Below, piece after piece: positions 8,757 to 16,921 of a stretch of 64,000 nt of DNA. Source of the stretch: Ornithinibacillus californiensis (GTDB lineage Bacteria > Bacillota > Bacilli > Bacillales > Amphibacillaceae); NCBI RefSeq assembly GCF_001038485.1, contig NZ_LDUE01000020.1, positions 37,400-101,399 of the forward strand. The letters are read 5' to 3'. The notes beneath the pieces were generated by a model that saw nothing but the letters and a program-made list of their open reading frames with translations, was not told where the DNA came from and searched no databases. How positions within the stretch are numbered: the stretch's first letter is position 1; each line of letters opens with the position of its first letter. The position numbers were made by a program, and so were the translations under genes.

Positions 8757-9266
8757 GTGATAAACATGGATAAAAAAATTAAACATGATGTACTGGAGCA
8801 AAAAGCAAGAGAGTTACTACAAGAAAGAGGCGTAACATTACAAGATATCGCAGAGCTAGTTTACTACTTACAATCAAAATACCATGAGGATTTAAGTATG
8901 GACGATTGTCTGTATAATGTTGACCGTGTATTGGAAAAAAGAGAAGTACAAAATGCAATTCTTACTGGCATTCAATTAGATAAGCTTGCAGAGAAGAAAA
9001 TGTTAGAAGAACCATTACAAACAACCATTGCTATTGATGAAGGATTATATGGTGTAGATGAAATTATAGCTTTCTCCATTGTTAATGTTTACGGCTCTAT
9101 AGGATTTACAAATTATGGGTACATCGATAAACAAAAACCTGGTATCTTGCAAAAACTTAACGATAAATCAACTGGAGAATGTCATACATTCTTAGATGAT
9201 ATTGTAGGAGCAATTGCTGCAGCGGCATCAAGTAGATTGGCACATGCTGCTGAAGATGCAAAATAG
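8757..9266 (+). CDS. yutG: phosphatidylglycerophosphatase A-related protein YutG
   Basis: A 169-residue soluble protein of the YutG/PgpA-like family. B. subtilis YutG is annotated as a phosphatidylglycerophosphatase-like enzyme; the biochemical role here is inferred from family. Conserved stretches include ELVYYLQSKYHEDL near the N-terminus and IGFTNYGYIDKQKPG near residue 125. The C-terminal DDIVGAIAAAASSRLAH is also conserved. GTG at 8757 sits five bases after AAGGAG, whereas the ATG three codons later is too far from it. The stop codon lies inside the downstream terminator stem. Confidence 0.8.
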   Translation: MINMDKKIKHDVLEQKARELLQERGVTLQDIAELVYYLQSKYHEDLSMDDCLYNVDRVLEKREVQNAILTGIQLDKLAEKKMLEEPLQTTIAIDEGLYGVDEIIAFSIVNVYGSIGFTNYGYIDKQKPGILQKLNDKSTGECHTFLDDIVGAIAAAASSRLAHAAEDAK

Positions 9267-9300
9267 TGTAGAGGGGTCGCCTCCTCTCTACACTATTTTT
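9262..9300. terminator. bidirectional terminator between yutG and yutF
   Basis: The long stem aatagtgtagag / ctctacactatt is followed by Ts. It includes the stop codons of both convergent genes. Confidence 0.85.
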
Positions 9301-10063
9301 TAAACCATTCGCTTAAGTTTTGAATAAAATGACTTGGTTTAATTGGTAAAGTATCATACTCCTCAAAAGGAGTTACACCAGTAAATACCATTAATGTATC
9401 AATTCCTGAATTAATTCCGGCTTTTATGTCCGTATTATAATTATCCCCAACTAATATGGTGTCTTCTGGTTTTGTACCAAGTACTTGTAAGGCCTCTTTA
9501 ACAATAATAGGTTCCGGCTTCCCAATAAACTGGGGATTAACTCCAGTACTTACTGAAACGACGGATGTAAATGCGCCGTTTCCAGGGAGCATACCACGTT
9601 CTGTCGGCAGTGCATTATCGCTGTTTGTTGATATAAAATGAGCTCCATTACGAACTGCCAAAGAGGCTTTCGCTAGTTTCTCATATGTAACATGATGATC
9701 AATCCCCATCACGACGACATCACATTCAATATCTTCTGTCAAAGTCATGCCTTCGTGCTTTAGGGCATCCAATAACCCAACTTCTCCTATACAATGGCAG
9801 CGAGCACCAGGGTATTGTTGCTTAATATATTTTGCAGTAGCCATACTTGACGTGAAAACGTCCTCAGGTTTAGTTTTAATACCGAGCTCGTTTAACTTTT
9901 GAGATACTTGCTCTTTTGTTTTTGAAGAATTATTCGTTAAGAATAAATAAGATAAGTTTCTCTTTTTAAGCTCCATTATAAATTGAGGAGCCTCTTCGAT
10001 AACTTCATTACCTCGGTACATCGTTCCGTCTAAATCAATTAAATATCCTTGATAACTTTTCAA
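9293..10063 (-). CDS. yutF: HAD-superfamily IIA phosphatase YutF (NagD-like)
   Basis: A 256-residue NagD/AraL-type haloacid dehalogenase phosphatase. Motif I DLDGT at residues 10-14 gives the nucleophile Asp10. FLTNNSSK supplies motif II, GKPEP the catalytic Lys, and VGDNYNTDIKAG motif III. The substrate of YutF-type enzymes is not settled (p-nitrophenyl phosphate and sugar or nucleotide phosphates in vitro). The start is TTG at 10063 with AAGGAG upstream. The gene begins 15 bases after yutE ends, so yutE-yutF form an operon. Confidence 0.9.
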   Translation of the reverse strand: MKSYQGYLIDLDGTMYRGNEVIEEAPQFIMELKKRNLSYLFLTNNSSKTKEQVSQKLNELGIKTKPEDVFTSSMATAKYIKQQYPGARCHCIGEVGLLDALKHEGMTLTEDIECDVVVMGIDHHVTYEKLAKASLAVRNGAHFISTNSDNALPTERGMLPGNGAFTSVVSVSTGVNPQFIGKPEPIIVKEALQVLGTKPEDTILVGDNYNTDIKAGINSGIDTLMVFTGVTPFEEYDTLPIKPSHFIQNLSEWFKK

Positions 10064-10078
10064 AACGAAATAGTCTCC

Positions 10079-10516
10079 TTACTCTTTTGTAAAAGCATTT
10101 GCTACACCAAGTTCATTTTTTAAGTATTCACGAATTCGTGTAGTGAACTGGTCTAAAATAGGTTTATTCGCTGACAGCACTTGACTTAAGTCCTCATGCT
10201 TCACATTAACATAATCTTTTACAAGCCCTTTACGGAGTTCAATTACTGCTTTATATGCAGGGGATTCAGTGCTTGGAATAACCTTCTCATCTTCCAAAAT
10301 ATCTATAATATCTTCGTAACTACCAGGATCTCGCATGATAAATCCATCAATCATCATATTTCCAACATCAATAATCGATTCAATTAGTAATTGTACTAAT
10401 CTTTCTAATGCAAGTTTTTCTGAATAGGAATCAGTGGGTAAAGTTTTATATTCATCTAATAACTTTTCAATAAATTGTAACGTTGCCTCAACCTTTTTTC
10501 TGTCTACGAAGTACAT
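10079..10516 (-). CDS. yutE: DUF86 (HepT-like fold) protein YutE
   Basis: A 145-residue helical protein of the DUF86 family, recognised by IDVGNMMIDGFIMRDPGSYEDIIDIL. HepT toxins of this fold need an Arg-x4-6-His RNase motif; here the matching stretch reads RKGLVKDYV, with no His at that place. No MntA-type nucleotidyltransferase neighbour is present, so a toxin role is unlikely. ATG at 10516 has GGAGG eight bases before it; an ATG 15 bases upstream overlaps that ribosome site. It is first in an operon with yutF. Confidence 0.8.
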   Translation of the reverse strand: MYFVDRKKVEATLQFIEKLLDEYKTLPTDSYSEKLALERLVQLLIESIIDVGNMMIDGFIMRDPGSYEDIIDILEDEKVIPSTESPAYKAVIELRKGLVKDYVNVKHEDLSQVLSANKPILDQFTTRIREYLKNELGVANAFTKE

Positions 10517-10666
10517 AATTATAACCTCCATCTTTCTTATACGTTCTTATCATAGCATAAATACAGAATTGTATTAAGCTAACCGTATTTATAGAAAGCC
10601 AACAAATGGAATACTTATATTTTCACATAATGTAAATGATAAATAGTAAAGAAGGGGCTGAGGAAA

Positions 10667-10951
10667 ATGGACAAAAGTAAAGATAAGAAACGATTTTCTG
10701 ACTTTTCTAACGTACGTGATCAGAAAAACTATCTAATCCCTGAGGAATTTCCGGAAGGGCCATTCGGCTCTAGTATACAAAAAGAGGAACCTGTCTCTAG
10801 TAAGTCAACACCTTGGGAAGAGGGACAACGCAGACAAAGTGCTTTCGTCTATCCCTATAAGCAATTACATGAAGATTTACCACGACAAATCGAGGGAGCT
10901 CACCCGATTCACGATCATCCCGACGATGTGAATCCAGAGCAGGAAAATTAA
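10667..10951 (+). CDS. small hydrophilic protein, unknown function
   Basis: A 94-residue, highly charged and proline-rich protein without hydrophobic segments or cysteines. It looks largely disordered, with motifs such as PEEFPEGPFGS, FVYPYKQLHEDLP and a C-terminal HPIHDHPDDVNP. The position between yutE and yutD corresponds to small unnamed cytosolic proteins in related bacilli. GAGGAAA precedes the ATG and codon use resembles the neighbours. I do not recognise a function. Confidence 0.7.
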   Translation: MDKSKDKKRFSDFSNVRDQKNYLIPEEFPEGPFGSSIQKEEPVSSKSTPWEEGQRRQSAFVYPYKQLHEDLPRQIEGAHPIHDHPDDVNPEQEN

Positions 10952-10970
10952 ATTAATAACAATTATTAAA

Positions 10971-11010
10971 GGGGACAGACCCCTCTCATACAGATGAGGG
11001 GCCTGTCCCT
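10971..11010. terminator. hairpin between convergent genes
   Basis: The strong stem agggacaggcccctc, read on the minus strand, pairs with gaggggtctgtcccct (one mismatch). There is no clean T-run on the plus side and only CCCCTTTAATAA on the minus side. It probably ends the convergent 10667 and yutD transcripts. Confidence 0.55.
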
Positions 11011-11019
11011 AAACAATCG

Positions 11020-11292
11020 CTAATCTTTCTTTTGTAAAACAAAATAAGCACAACCAAAATTACAGTATTCATATAAGTAATCATCTAAAGTGCCAATTTT
11101 TGAGTCCTCGGAAGCCTTGGAATTGCGATCATGATAAAATCCCTTTAACCTCAACTGCTCGTATCCCCAATCCCCGACAATGAAATCGTATTTTTTCAAA
11201 ATATCTGAGTAGCGATCTTCTAGCGCTTTTTGCTGGAAACCATCTTTTACATTTTCAATTAACTCGTAATTTTTTCCAAATAATTCAATCAA
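11020..11292 (-). CDS. yutD: YutD family protein (DUF1027)
   Basis: A 90-residue protein with the DUF1027 signatures YEQLRLKGFYHD and DDYLYEYCNFGCAYFVL. The family is widespread in Firmicutes and its role is unknown. The two cysteines in YCNFGCAYF are conserved in the family as far as I recall. The start at 11292 is preceded by GAGAGGTGA. Confidence 0.85.
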   Translation of the reverse strand: MIELFGKNYELIENVKDGFQQKALEDRYSDILKKYDFIVGDWGYEQLRLKGFYHDRNSKASEDSKIGTLDDYLYEYCNFGCAYFVLQKKD

Positions 11293-11431
11293 CGAAATTC
11301 ACCTCTCATGCATTGTCTATAGTTTACCATACTTTTATGAATATCAGCTATTCTGTTTTTTCATTGCATGATTTCTCACGTTTACAACAAACTACTAGTA
11401 ATGCAACTTGTAACTATAGGAGGATTAAGAA

Positions 11432-12001
11432 ATGATAAGAATAGTAAGCATCCTTGCTCTAGGAATTGTCTTAACTGCTTGTGCGCAAACAGATAGCTCC
11501 ACTGGTGAGCGAGAACAAATGTTAGATGAATTAGACCCTAATCGAGAGAACAATACACAGAATACATCTAATACTGATGATAAACTGGGATATGTAAATT
11601 ATTCAAAAGAACAAATTGACATGGATAAAGAAGAGCATCATATAGCAAAAATTAATCGTGTACAGATGGCCGATACCATAGCCAGAATGATCCTTAGAAC
11701 TGATGGGTTTGACAGAGTTTCCACATTAGTTACAGATGAGGAAGTACTTATTGCCTATGAGCGGGATGAAGGATTGGACCAAAATGTAGCAGCAGATATT
11801 GCCAGCAAGACTGCTGAATCAATTATGCCAGGATTTTACCATATCTACGTGTCCGACAACGCAACATTAATTCAGGATATTCAGAGCTTGCATAATTCAT
11901 CAAGTCTAGACCCGGAATACGACAATACATTAGATCAAATTATCACTGAAATGAAAAAGTCACCACAAGGGGTTAAAAATAGCGAGGAAATGGCGGACTA
12001 A
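11432..12001 (+). CDS. yutC: YhcN/YlaJ-family sporulation lipoprotein YutC
   Basis: A 189-residue secreted lipoprotein with a lipobox LTAC at residues 14-17. The YhcN/YlaJ domain is visible as MADTIARMILRTDGFDRVSTLVTDEEVLIAY, and members act in spores and germination (family knowledge). The linker after the cysteine is rich in Asn, Glu and Thr, as expected. The ATG has TAGGAGG upstream. lytH follows 44 bases later, so both may be read as a late sporulation unit. Confidence 0.87.
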   Translation: MIRIVSILALGIVLTACAQTDSSTGEREQMLDELDPNRENNTQNTSNTDDKLGYVNYSKEQIDMDKEEHHIAKINRVQMADTIARMILRTDGFDRVSTLVTDEEVLIAYERDEGLDQNVAADIASKTAESIMPGFYHIYVSDNATLIQDIQSLHNSSSLDPEYDNTLDQIITEMKKSPQGVKNSEEMAD

Positions 12002-12045
12002 CAACGTGGTTAGTCCGATTCCCTTTTCGAAAATGAGGTGAGATA

Positions 12046-13014
12046 ATGACGTATAAAAGTTTCCCCCTCTTCCTATTTTCATTCAGTTTAATATGTCTAT
12101 TTCCAACTTTTACTTCTGCTAATGACAATGACGAAAATATCTATGACAAGCGAATGGCTCTTTACAAAAAGACGGAAGCTTTAACCGAAATTCCATGGTA
12201 TTTTATAGCTGCTGTTGACCAATATGAAAGACAAATTTATAAAGATATAGAAGATGACCAAGTAATTTCCATACGGATTCCACCTGAACTTTGGTTTGGA
12301 CCAGGAAATGACTCCATGGATGAAAATGCGATTAAATTACTCGGGGGTATTGGAAAAGATGGCAATGGCGATAAAAAAGCCGACCCTGATAATGGGGAAG
12401 ATGTATTATTTACGATGGCATTGTACATTACGAGTTACGGATATTCGGCAGAGGATTTCAAAATTGCTTTATGGAATTATTATAAACGTGATTTAACCGT
12501 TCAAACAATTAAAAATACAGCCCGTGTTTTTAAGAAATTTAATGGTATAAATTTAACAGATCGTGATTTTCCCGTTGCAATCAACTATAACTATAGCTAC
12601 AGAAATACTTGGGGAGATAGACGTGGATTTGGCGGTAATCGAATTCATGAAGGAACCGATATATTTGCAGGCTATGGAACTCCAGTTCACTCAACAACGT
12701 ATGGAGTTGTTGAATTGAAAGGATGGAATCTATATGGTGGATGGCGAATTGGAATCCGTGATATTTATAATATTTATCACTATTATGCCCATTTAAGTGG
12801 GTTCCAAGATGGACTTAAAGTTGGACAAATTGTAAAACCAGGTGATGTTATTGGAAGTGTTGGATCAACTGGTTATGGTCCACCAGGCACATCTGGAAAG
12901 TTCCCCCCTCATTTACATTATGGAATGTATAAAGATAATGGTTATAGTGAATGGTCATTTGATCCCTATCCATACTTGAGAAAATGGGAACGAATGACAA
13001 AAAATAAAGATTAA
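12046..13014 (+). CDS. lytH: L-Ala--D-Glu endopeptidase LytH (M23)
   Basis: Sporulation peptidase that trims cortex peptide side chains to single L-Ala (established for B. subtilis LytH, formerly YunA). The 322-residue protein starts with a signal peptide of about 25 residues and has an extended N-terminal region. The zinc peptidase domain shows H201-x3-D205 in HEGTDIF, plus HYYAHLSG near 245 and the HLH motif at 289-291. All metal ligands expected of an M23 enzyme are therefore present. Length matches the family. Confidence 0.93.
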   Translation: MTYKSFPLFLFSFSLICLFPTFTSANDNDENIYDKRMALYKKTEALTEIPWYFIAAVDQYERQIYKDIEDDQVISIRIPPELWFGPGNDSMDENAIKLLGGIGKDGNGDKKADPDNGEDVLFTMALYITSYGYSAEDFKIALWNYYKRDLTVQTIKNTARVFKKFNGINLTDRDFPVAINYNYSYRNTWGDRRGFGGNRIHEGTDIFAGYGTPVHSTTYGVVELKGWNLYGGWRIGIRDIYNIYHYYAHLSGFQDGLKVGQIVKPGDVIGSVGSTGYGPPGTSGKFPPHLHYGMYKDNGYSEWSFDPYPYLRKWERMTKNKD

Positions 13015-13052
13015 AAAAGAAGACTGTCTAAGATTTGTCTAAGACAGTCTTC
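13013..13052. terminator. terminator between lytH and metS
   Basis: The perfect stem gaagactgtct / agacagtcttc (13019-13029 and 13042-13052) has six As on the plus side, giving a T-run for the minus-strand metP-metS transcript. It also closes lytH. Confidence 0.85.
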
Positions 13053-13061
13053 TTGCTATTA

Positions 13062-13163
13062 TTAATTCGCTTCTTTTGCTTTTTTAACAGCCCACCAAAT
13101 ACTTGCTGCTAAACCTCCCCAAACAATTACAATAGATAGAATCATAAAGGAAATCCATACCAT
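13062..13163 (-). CDS. metS: NSS transporter small subunit MetS
   Basis: A 33-residue single-span membrane protein. It has one hydrophobic segment (FMILSIVIVWGGLAASIW) followed by a basic tail WAVKKAKEAN. It matches the small subunit of the methionine/alanine NSS transporters first described as MetPS in Corynebacterium. The ATG has AAGGAGG upstream, and that ribosome site lies inside the last codons of metP. One base separates the two genes, which supports tight coupling and a stoichiometric partner role. It is followed by a terminator. Confidence 0.88.
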   Translation of the reverse strand: MVWISFMILSIVIVWGGLAASIWWAVKKAKEAN

Positions 13164-13164
13164 C

Positions 13165-14700
13165 TTATTGTGCCTCCTTCTTATAAGACTCTTCTTCTTC
13201 TACTGAAGGCTTTTTCCATTTTGTTATTGCCAAAATTATACCTACTACTAAAGCTCCAATTGCTACTGCCCATCCACCCCATAGGATGAATGCATTAGAG
13301 TAACCTTCATAATTTCCTGTAGCAGTATCAAATTCTCTTAGCAAGTTCTGTTTGAATAGTCCAACCATCATATAACCTAGAACGAATGGCGTAATCACTG
13401 ATAAACTCACTGTCCACCAAGCACCTAGCTTGATATCAGATATTTCATTAGCATGGTCTTTAAGATTTTTAACTTCTCTTAGCATCCATGCAATTAGAAC
13501 TACTTCTACTAAACCAAGAAGAGCCACACCAAATTGGTTAATAAAGTAATCAGCTGCATCTAGGAAATACAATCCGCCACGCGTAGCAAATAGCAGTGAA
13601 ATTAATGCTGCTACCCCACCACCATAGGCAACCGCTTTCCCTCGAGAAATCTTAAATTTATCCATTAAACCAGCTACATATGTTTCCGTGATTGACATTA
13701 GTGATGTCAAACCTGCTAAAACTAATGAAGCAAAGAATAAGAATCCAAATAAAGCATTTAATCCAGGGAATTGGTTAATAATTTCTGGGAATACAACAAA
13801 CGCTAAGCCCACACCAGCATCTACAACTTCACTTACTGGTTCACCTACTTGCCCAGCCATATATCCTAAAATTCCAAAAACCCCAATACCAGCTAATAGT
13901 TCAAAACTTGAGTTACCAAAACCAGTAATAAACGCATTATTGGTAATATCAGACTTCTTAGGTAAATAACTTGAATACGTTATCATGATCGCAAATGCAA
14001 TCGATAAACTAAAGAATATTTGTCCGTAAGCAGCAACCCAAACGTCAGGACTAAAGATCTTACTGAAGTCAGGAGTAAAGAATGCTTCCAGTCCATCCAT
14101 TGCACCAGGTAAAGTAATTGCTCGAATAACAATAATTAAGAAAAGAATTACCAATGCCGGAATAAAGATTCGGTTTGCAATTTCAATACCCTTTTTAACA
14201 CCTTTAAATAAAATACCTAGAACAATAACCCAAACTAAGATAAGCGGAATGAGTACCCCTGGTACAAATCCTCCAATTTCACCAGGAGTATCTGCCAGTT
14301 GTAGGTATTCGCCAAATAGGAAACCTCCTGTATCCTCTCCCCAGTTTAAATTAAATGAAAACACAGAATAAGACATTGCCCAGGCAATAATAACTGAATA
14401 ATAGGTAGAAATGACAAAAGCGACTAATACTGCCCACCATCCAATAAATTCTGTCTTCTTATTCATCCTCTTAAAGGATAACGGTGCAGAACCTCGGTAC
14501 TTATGACCCATTGTGAATTCCATTATAAGAATCGGAATCCCTGCAGTCAGTAAAGCAAATAAATAAGGGATTAAGAAGGCACCCCCACCATTTTCATAGG
14601 CTACAGCTGGAAAGCGCCAAATGTTACCTAAACCAACAGCTGACCCAACTGCAGCCAAAATAAACCCTGCTCTTGTTCCCCACTGAGAACGTGTTTCCAT
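13165..14700 (-). CDS. metP: Na+-dependent amino acid (methionine/alanine) transporter MetP
   Basis: A 511-residue transporter of the neurotransmitter:sodium symporter family. The hallmark TM1 sequence AAVGSAVGLGNIWRFP is near residue 16, followed by ENGGGAFLIPY. It is predicted to have 12 membrane spans and to couple uptake to Na+. Assignment to methionine/alanine import rests on the paired small subunit metS directly downstream; LeuT- or tryptophan-type specificity cannot be excluded. A consensus promoter and a leader dyad lie upstream. Confidence 0.88.
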   Translation of the reverse strand: METRSQWGTRAGFILAAVGSAVGLGNIWRFPAVAYENGGGAFLIPYLFALLTAGIPILIMEFTMGHKYRGSAPLSFKRMNKKTEFIGWWAVLVAFVISTYYSVIIAWAMSYSVFSFNLNWGEDTGGFLFGEYLQLADTPGEIGGFVPGVLIPLILVWVIVLGILFKGVKKGIEIANRIFIPALVILFLIIVIRAITLPGAMDGLEAFFTPDFSKIFSPDVWVAAYGQIFFSLSIAFAIMITYSSYLPKKSDITNNAFITGFGNSSFELLAGIGVFGILGYMAGQVGEPVSEVVDAGVGLAFVVFPEIINQFPGLNALFGFLFFASLVLAGLTSLMSITETYVAGLMDKFKISRGKAVAYGGGVAALISLLFATRGGLYFLDAADYFINQFGVALLGLVEVVLIAWMLREVKNLKDHANEISDIKLGAWWTVSLSVITPFVLGYMMVGLFKQNLLREFDTATGNYEGYSNAFILWGGWAVAIGALVVGIILAITKWKKPSVEEEESYKKEAQ

Positions 14701-14778
14701 ATAAAGACCTCCTCATTCTATTTTTTCTTATTACTTATGTAAAAGTAGTAATAAGCTAGGAATATGTATCTACCTTCC

Positions 14779-14823
14779 GTAATTTCAGTAATATTTGGTA
14801 ATATTGCAGTTTTCTGAAATTAC
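14779..14823 (-). promoter_or_regulatory. inverted repeat in the metP leader
   Basis: Perfect 10-base arms gtaatttcag (14779-14788) and ctgaaattac (14814-14823) lie 14 bases downstream of the -10 box, so at the very start of the metP transcript. It could be an operator or a 5' stabilising hairpin. No known riboswitch motif is seen here. Confidence 0.5.
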
Positions 14824-14836
14824 TGAACTTGTCTGT

Positions 14837-14865
14837 ATTATAACGGTACTTTATTCTTATGTCAA
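14837..14865 (-). promoter_or_regulatory. metP promoter, consensus SigA
   Basis: On the minus strand TTGACA (14865-14860), a 17-base spacer and TATAAT (14842-14837): both boxes are perfect. The untranslated leader is then about 130 bases. Confidence 0.9.
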
Positions 14866-14914
14866 AGGTATTTTTTATAATCTTGCACATATTTAGAAAT
14901 TTAAAAAAGAACAT

Positions 14915-15009
14915 AAAAAAGGACCTAACTCGACTCTAAAACACCAGATTTAGTAGTTAGATACAACCACTTATTTGATGCTAAAAGAACGATTGATGTT
15001 AGATCCTTT
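14915..15009 (-). terminator. terminator with a long structured loop after the NhaC-type gene
   Basis: The arms aaaggacctaac (14918-14929) and gttagatccttt (14998-15009) pair with one mismatch across a 68-base loop, which contains a smaller hairpin. The T-run lies on the minus strand. Confidence 0.65.
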
Positions 15010-15021
15010 AATTATTTTTAA

Positions 15022-16557
15022 TTATTTATTTTTGTTTATAGTATTTAGCAGAAATGCAGTTAAAGCAATTAAAACAAGCGTAATTATTAGTCCGAAGAAA
15101 AGGTTATTGGTTAATCCTATAATAAGGTAACCAACAACAGATGCAACCGCAACAATCAACGCATAAGGCAACTGTGTTAATACGTGATCGATATGATTTG
15201 CCCCTGCACCAGTTGAAGAAAGAACGGTCGTATCAGAAATAGGTGACACATGGTCTCCAAACACCGCACCCGCTAATACTGCAGCAAGTGATGGGATGAT
15301 TAACGATGGATCGGCAATAGCCATTACTTCTGCTGCAATTGGTAGCATAATTCCAAATGTACCCCAAGATGTTCCTGTTGCCAGTGCCATAAATCCAGAA
15401 ATAACAAAGAATATTACTGGTAATATACCCGAACTAATATTAGCATTTTCAGCAACTGTAGCTAAATATTCACCAGTTTGTAGCGTAGAAATAATCGAAC
15501 CAATCATCCATGCTAATAAGAGAATATAAATAGCAGGAAGCATTGCCTTAACTCCCTCAACAAGGACTAGGCCAGTTTTTGCATGTTGATTTTGCTGTAA
15601 TAAATATAATATAAAAGCTACTAGAACTGCAGCAACTCCACCAACAAATAAGGAAAAGTTAACATTTGTATTTTCAAATATAGAAATCAGTGTGACAGTA
15701 TCCCCGCTTGCATTAGCACCTGTAATAACCATGGAACTAATTGTAGTTACTAACAATATAATAATCGGTAATATTAAATGAATAACTCTTCCCTTTTTAC
15801 TTGGATCAAATGCATGTGTTAAATCTCCCGGCACGGTAGTCCCCTTGGGAATCACTTCGCCAGTAGATTGAGCTAGACTTTCATGTTTCTTCATAGGGCC
15901 TACATTTAAATTTAGAATAGCAGTTAAGAAAACAAGTAGTAACGCTCCGATTGCATATAGATTATAAGGAATCATCTTTACAAATGCCTCTAAAGGTTGT
16001 AAACCTGTAAAAGCAACTAACCCGCCGATTACACCAATTAAGTAAGCTCCCCAGCTTGATATCGGAGAAATTACAGTAACCGGAGCTGATGTCGAATCAA
16101 TAAAGTAAGCTAGCTTTGCACGTGAAATATTATGTCTATCTGTTAAAGGTCTTGCAATTTGTCCAACAGCTAAAGCATTGAAATAATCATCAATAAAAAT
16201 AATGATACCAAGAATTGGAGACATAAGTTGTGCGCCTATTCGTGTTTTGATTTTTGCTATCATCCAATCTCCAAACGCCTGACTGCCACCAGATGCTTGA
16301 AGAAAAGCAGTCATAATTCCTAATAATAGTAAAAATCCAATTAGTTGTAGGTCACCTGTATTAAGTGCTCCATCGGAAATAAAGATGCCATAAAACACAT
16401 TCCAAACCTCCGTAATACTACCTATTAAATTAAAATCATGAATAAATAATGCCCCTACGATAATTCCTACCCCTAAAGAGAGTAGTACTTTTCTTGTTAG
16501 TAAAACTAAGACTAGCATAATAATTGCTGGAATAAGTGAAAAAATTGTTCCTTCCAT
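15022..16557 (-). CDS. NhaC-family transporter, probable lysine permease LysW
   Basis: A 511-residue membrane protein of the NhaC Na+/H+ antiporter family, with about 11-12 spans. The family block runs from IIIFIDDYFNALAVGQ, through PLTDRHNISRAKLAYFID, to SAPVTVISPISSWGAY. ATG at 16557 is seven bases after GGAGGT; earlier in-frame starts lie in the leader. A lysine riboswitch and terminator precede it, so lysine level controls expression. Comparative work has proposed such L-box-controlled NhaC proteins as lysine transporters (LysW), which fits better than plain Na+/H+ exchange; the transport substrate is inferred. Confidence 0.85.
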   Translation of the reverse strand: MEGTIFSLIPAIIMLVLVLLTRKVLLSLGVGIIVGALFIHDFNLIGSITEVWNVFYGIFISDGALNTGDLQLIGFLLLLGIMTAFLQASGGSQAFGDWMIAKIKTRIGAQLMSPILGIIIFIDDYFNALAVGQIARPLTDRHNISRAKLAYFIDSTSAPVTVISPISSWGAYLIGVIGGLVAFTGLQPLEAFVKMIPYNLYAIGALLLVFLTAILNLNVGPMKKHESLAQSTGEVIPKGTTVPGDLTHAFDPSKKGRVIHLILPIIILLVTTISSMVITGANASGDTVTLISIFENTNVNFSLFVGGVAAVLVAFILYLLQQNQHAKTGLVLVEGVKAMLPAIYILLLAWMIGSIISTLQTGEYLATVAENANISSGILPVIFFVISGFMALATGTSWGTFGIMLPIAAEVMAIADPSLIIPSLAAVLAGAVFGDHVSPISDTTVLSSTGAGANHIDHVLTQLPYALIVAVASVVGYLIIGLTNNLFFGLIITLVLIALTAFLLNTINKNK

Positions 16558-16638
16558 GTCCATACCTCCATTGTTGTAATTAGTTTGCGCTGTCCGTCCA
16601 TGGAGATACGTGAATAGAAAAAATCTATTTTTCCACAC

Positions 16639-16675
16639 AAAAAAGCAACGATAGAAAATAACCTATCATTGCTTC
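16639..16675 (-). terminator. riboswitch-controlled terminator
   Basis: The stem gcaatgatag / ctatcgttgc (minus strand, one mismatch) is followed by a T-run. It lies between the lysine aptamer and the transporter start and is the expression platform. Confidence 0.85.
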
Positions 16676-16682
16676 TGCATTA

Positions 16683-16890
16683 TATACGTTATCCTCCATT
16701 TCGATCTGTAGTCCTCCATGCGACGTGCAGCATGACAGTTTGCCTTTTATTCAAAGACACCCCAGCAATAATAAGTTTGACCCTTATTACGCTTCGGCAA
16801 ATAAGCCTTTCACCAATAATCATAGTTGTCATCCTCCTATTGGTTACTCTTCTTATCCGCACCTCTACCTCACCGATCTGATAAGGTTTC
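16683..16890 (-). ncRNA. lysine riboswitch (L box)
   Basis: Read on the minus strand, the leader contains the L-box signatures: GGTGAGGTAGAGGTGCGGA, AAGAGTA, GAAAGGC...GCCGAAGCG, GGGTC, CTGGGGTGTCTTTGAATAAAAGGC and GCATGGAGGAC. Their order and spacing match the five-helix lysine aptamer of B. subtilis lysC. The terminator downstream would form when lysine is bound and stop transcription of the transporter gene. Boundaries are approximate to about 10 bases. Confidence 0.92.
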
Positions 16891-16921
16891 TATTAAGTTA
16901 TAAGAATACTATACAAGATTC

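Noticed and set aside
10079..10516. A HepT-MntA toxin-antitoxin module
   Set aside because: The catalytic His is absent and no nucleotidyltransferase gene lies next to it.
14701..15021. SAM riboswitch or T-box upstream of metP
   Set aside because: Neither the S-box core nor the T-box AGGGTGGNACCGCG element is present; only a promoter, a 10-bp dyad and a terminator were found.
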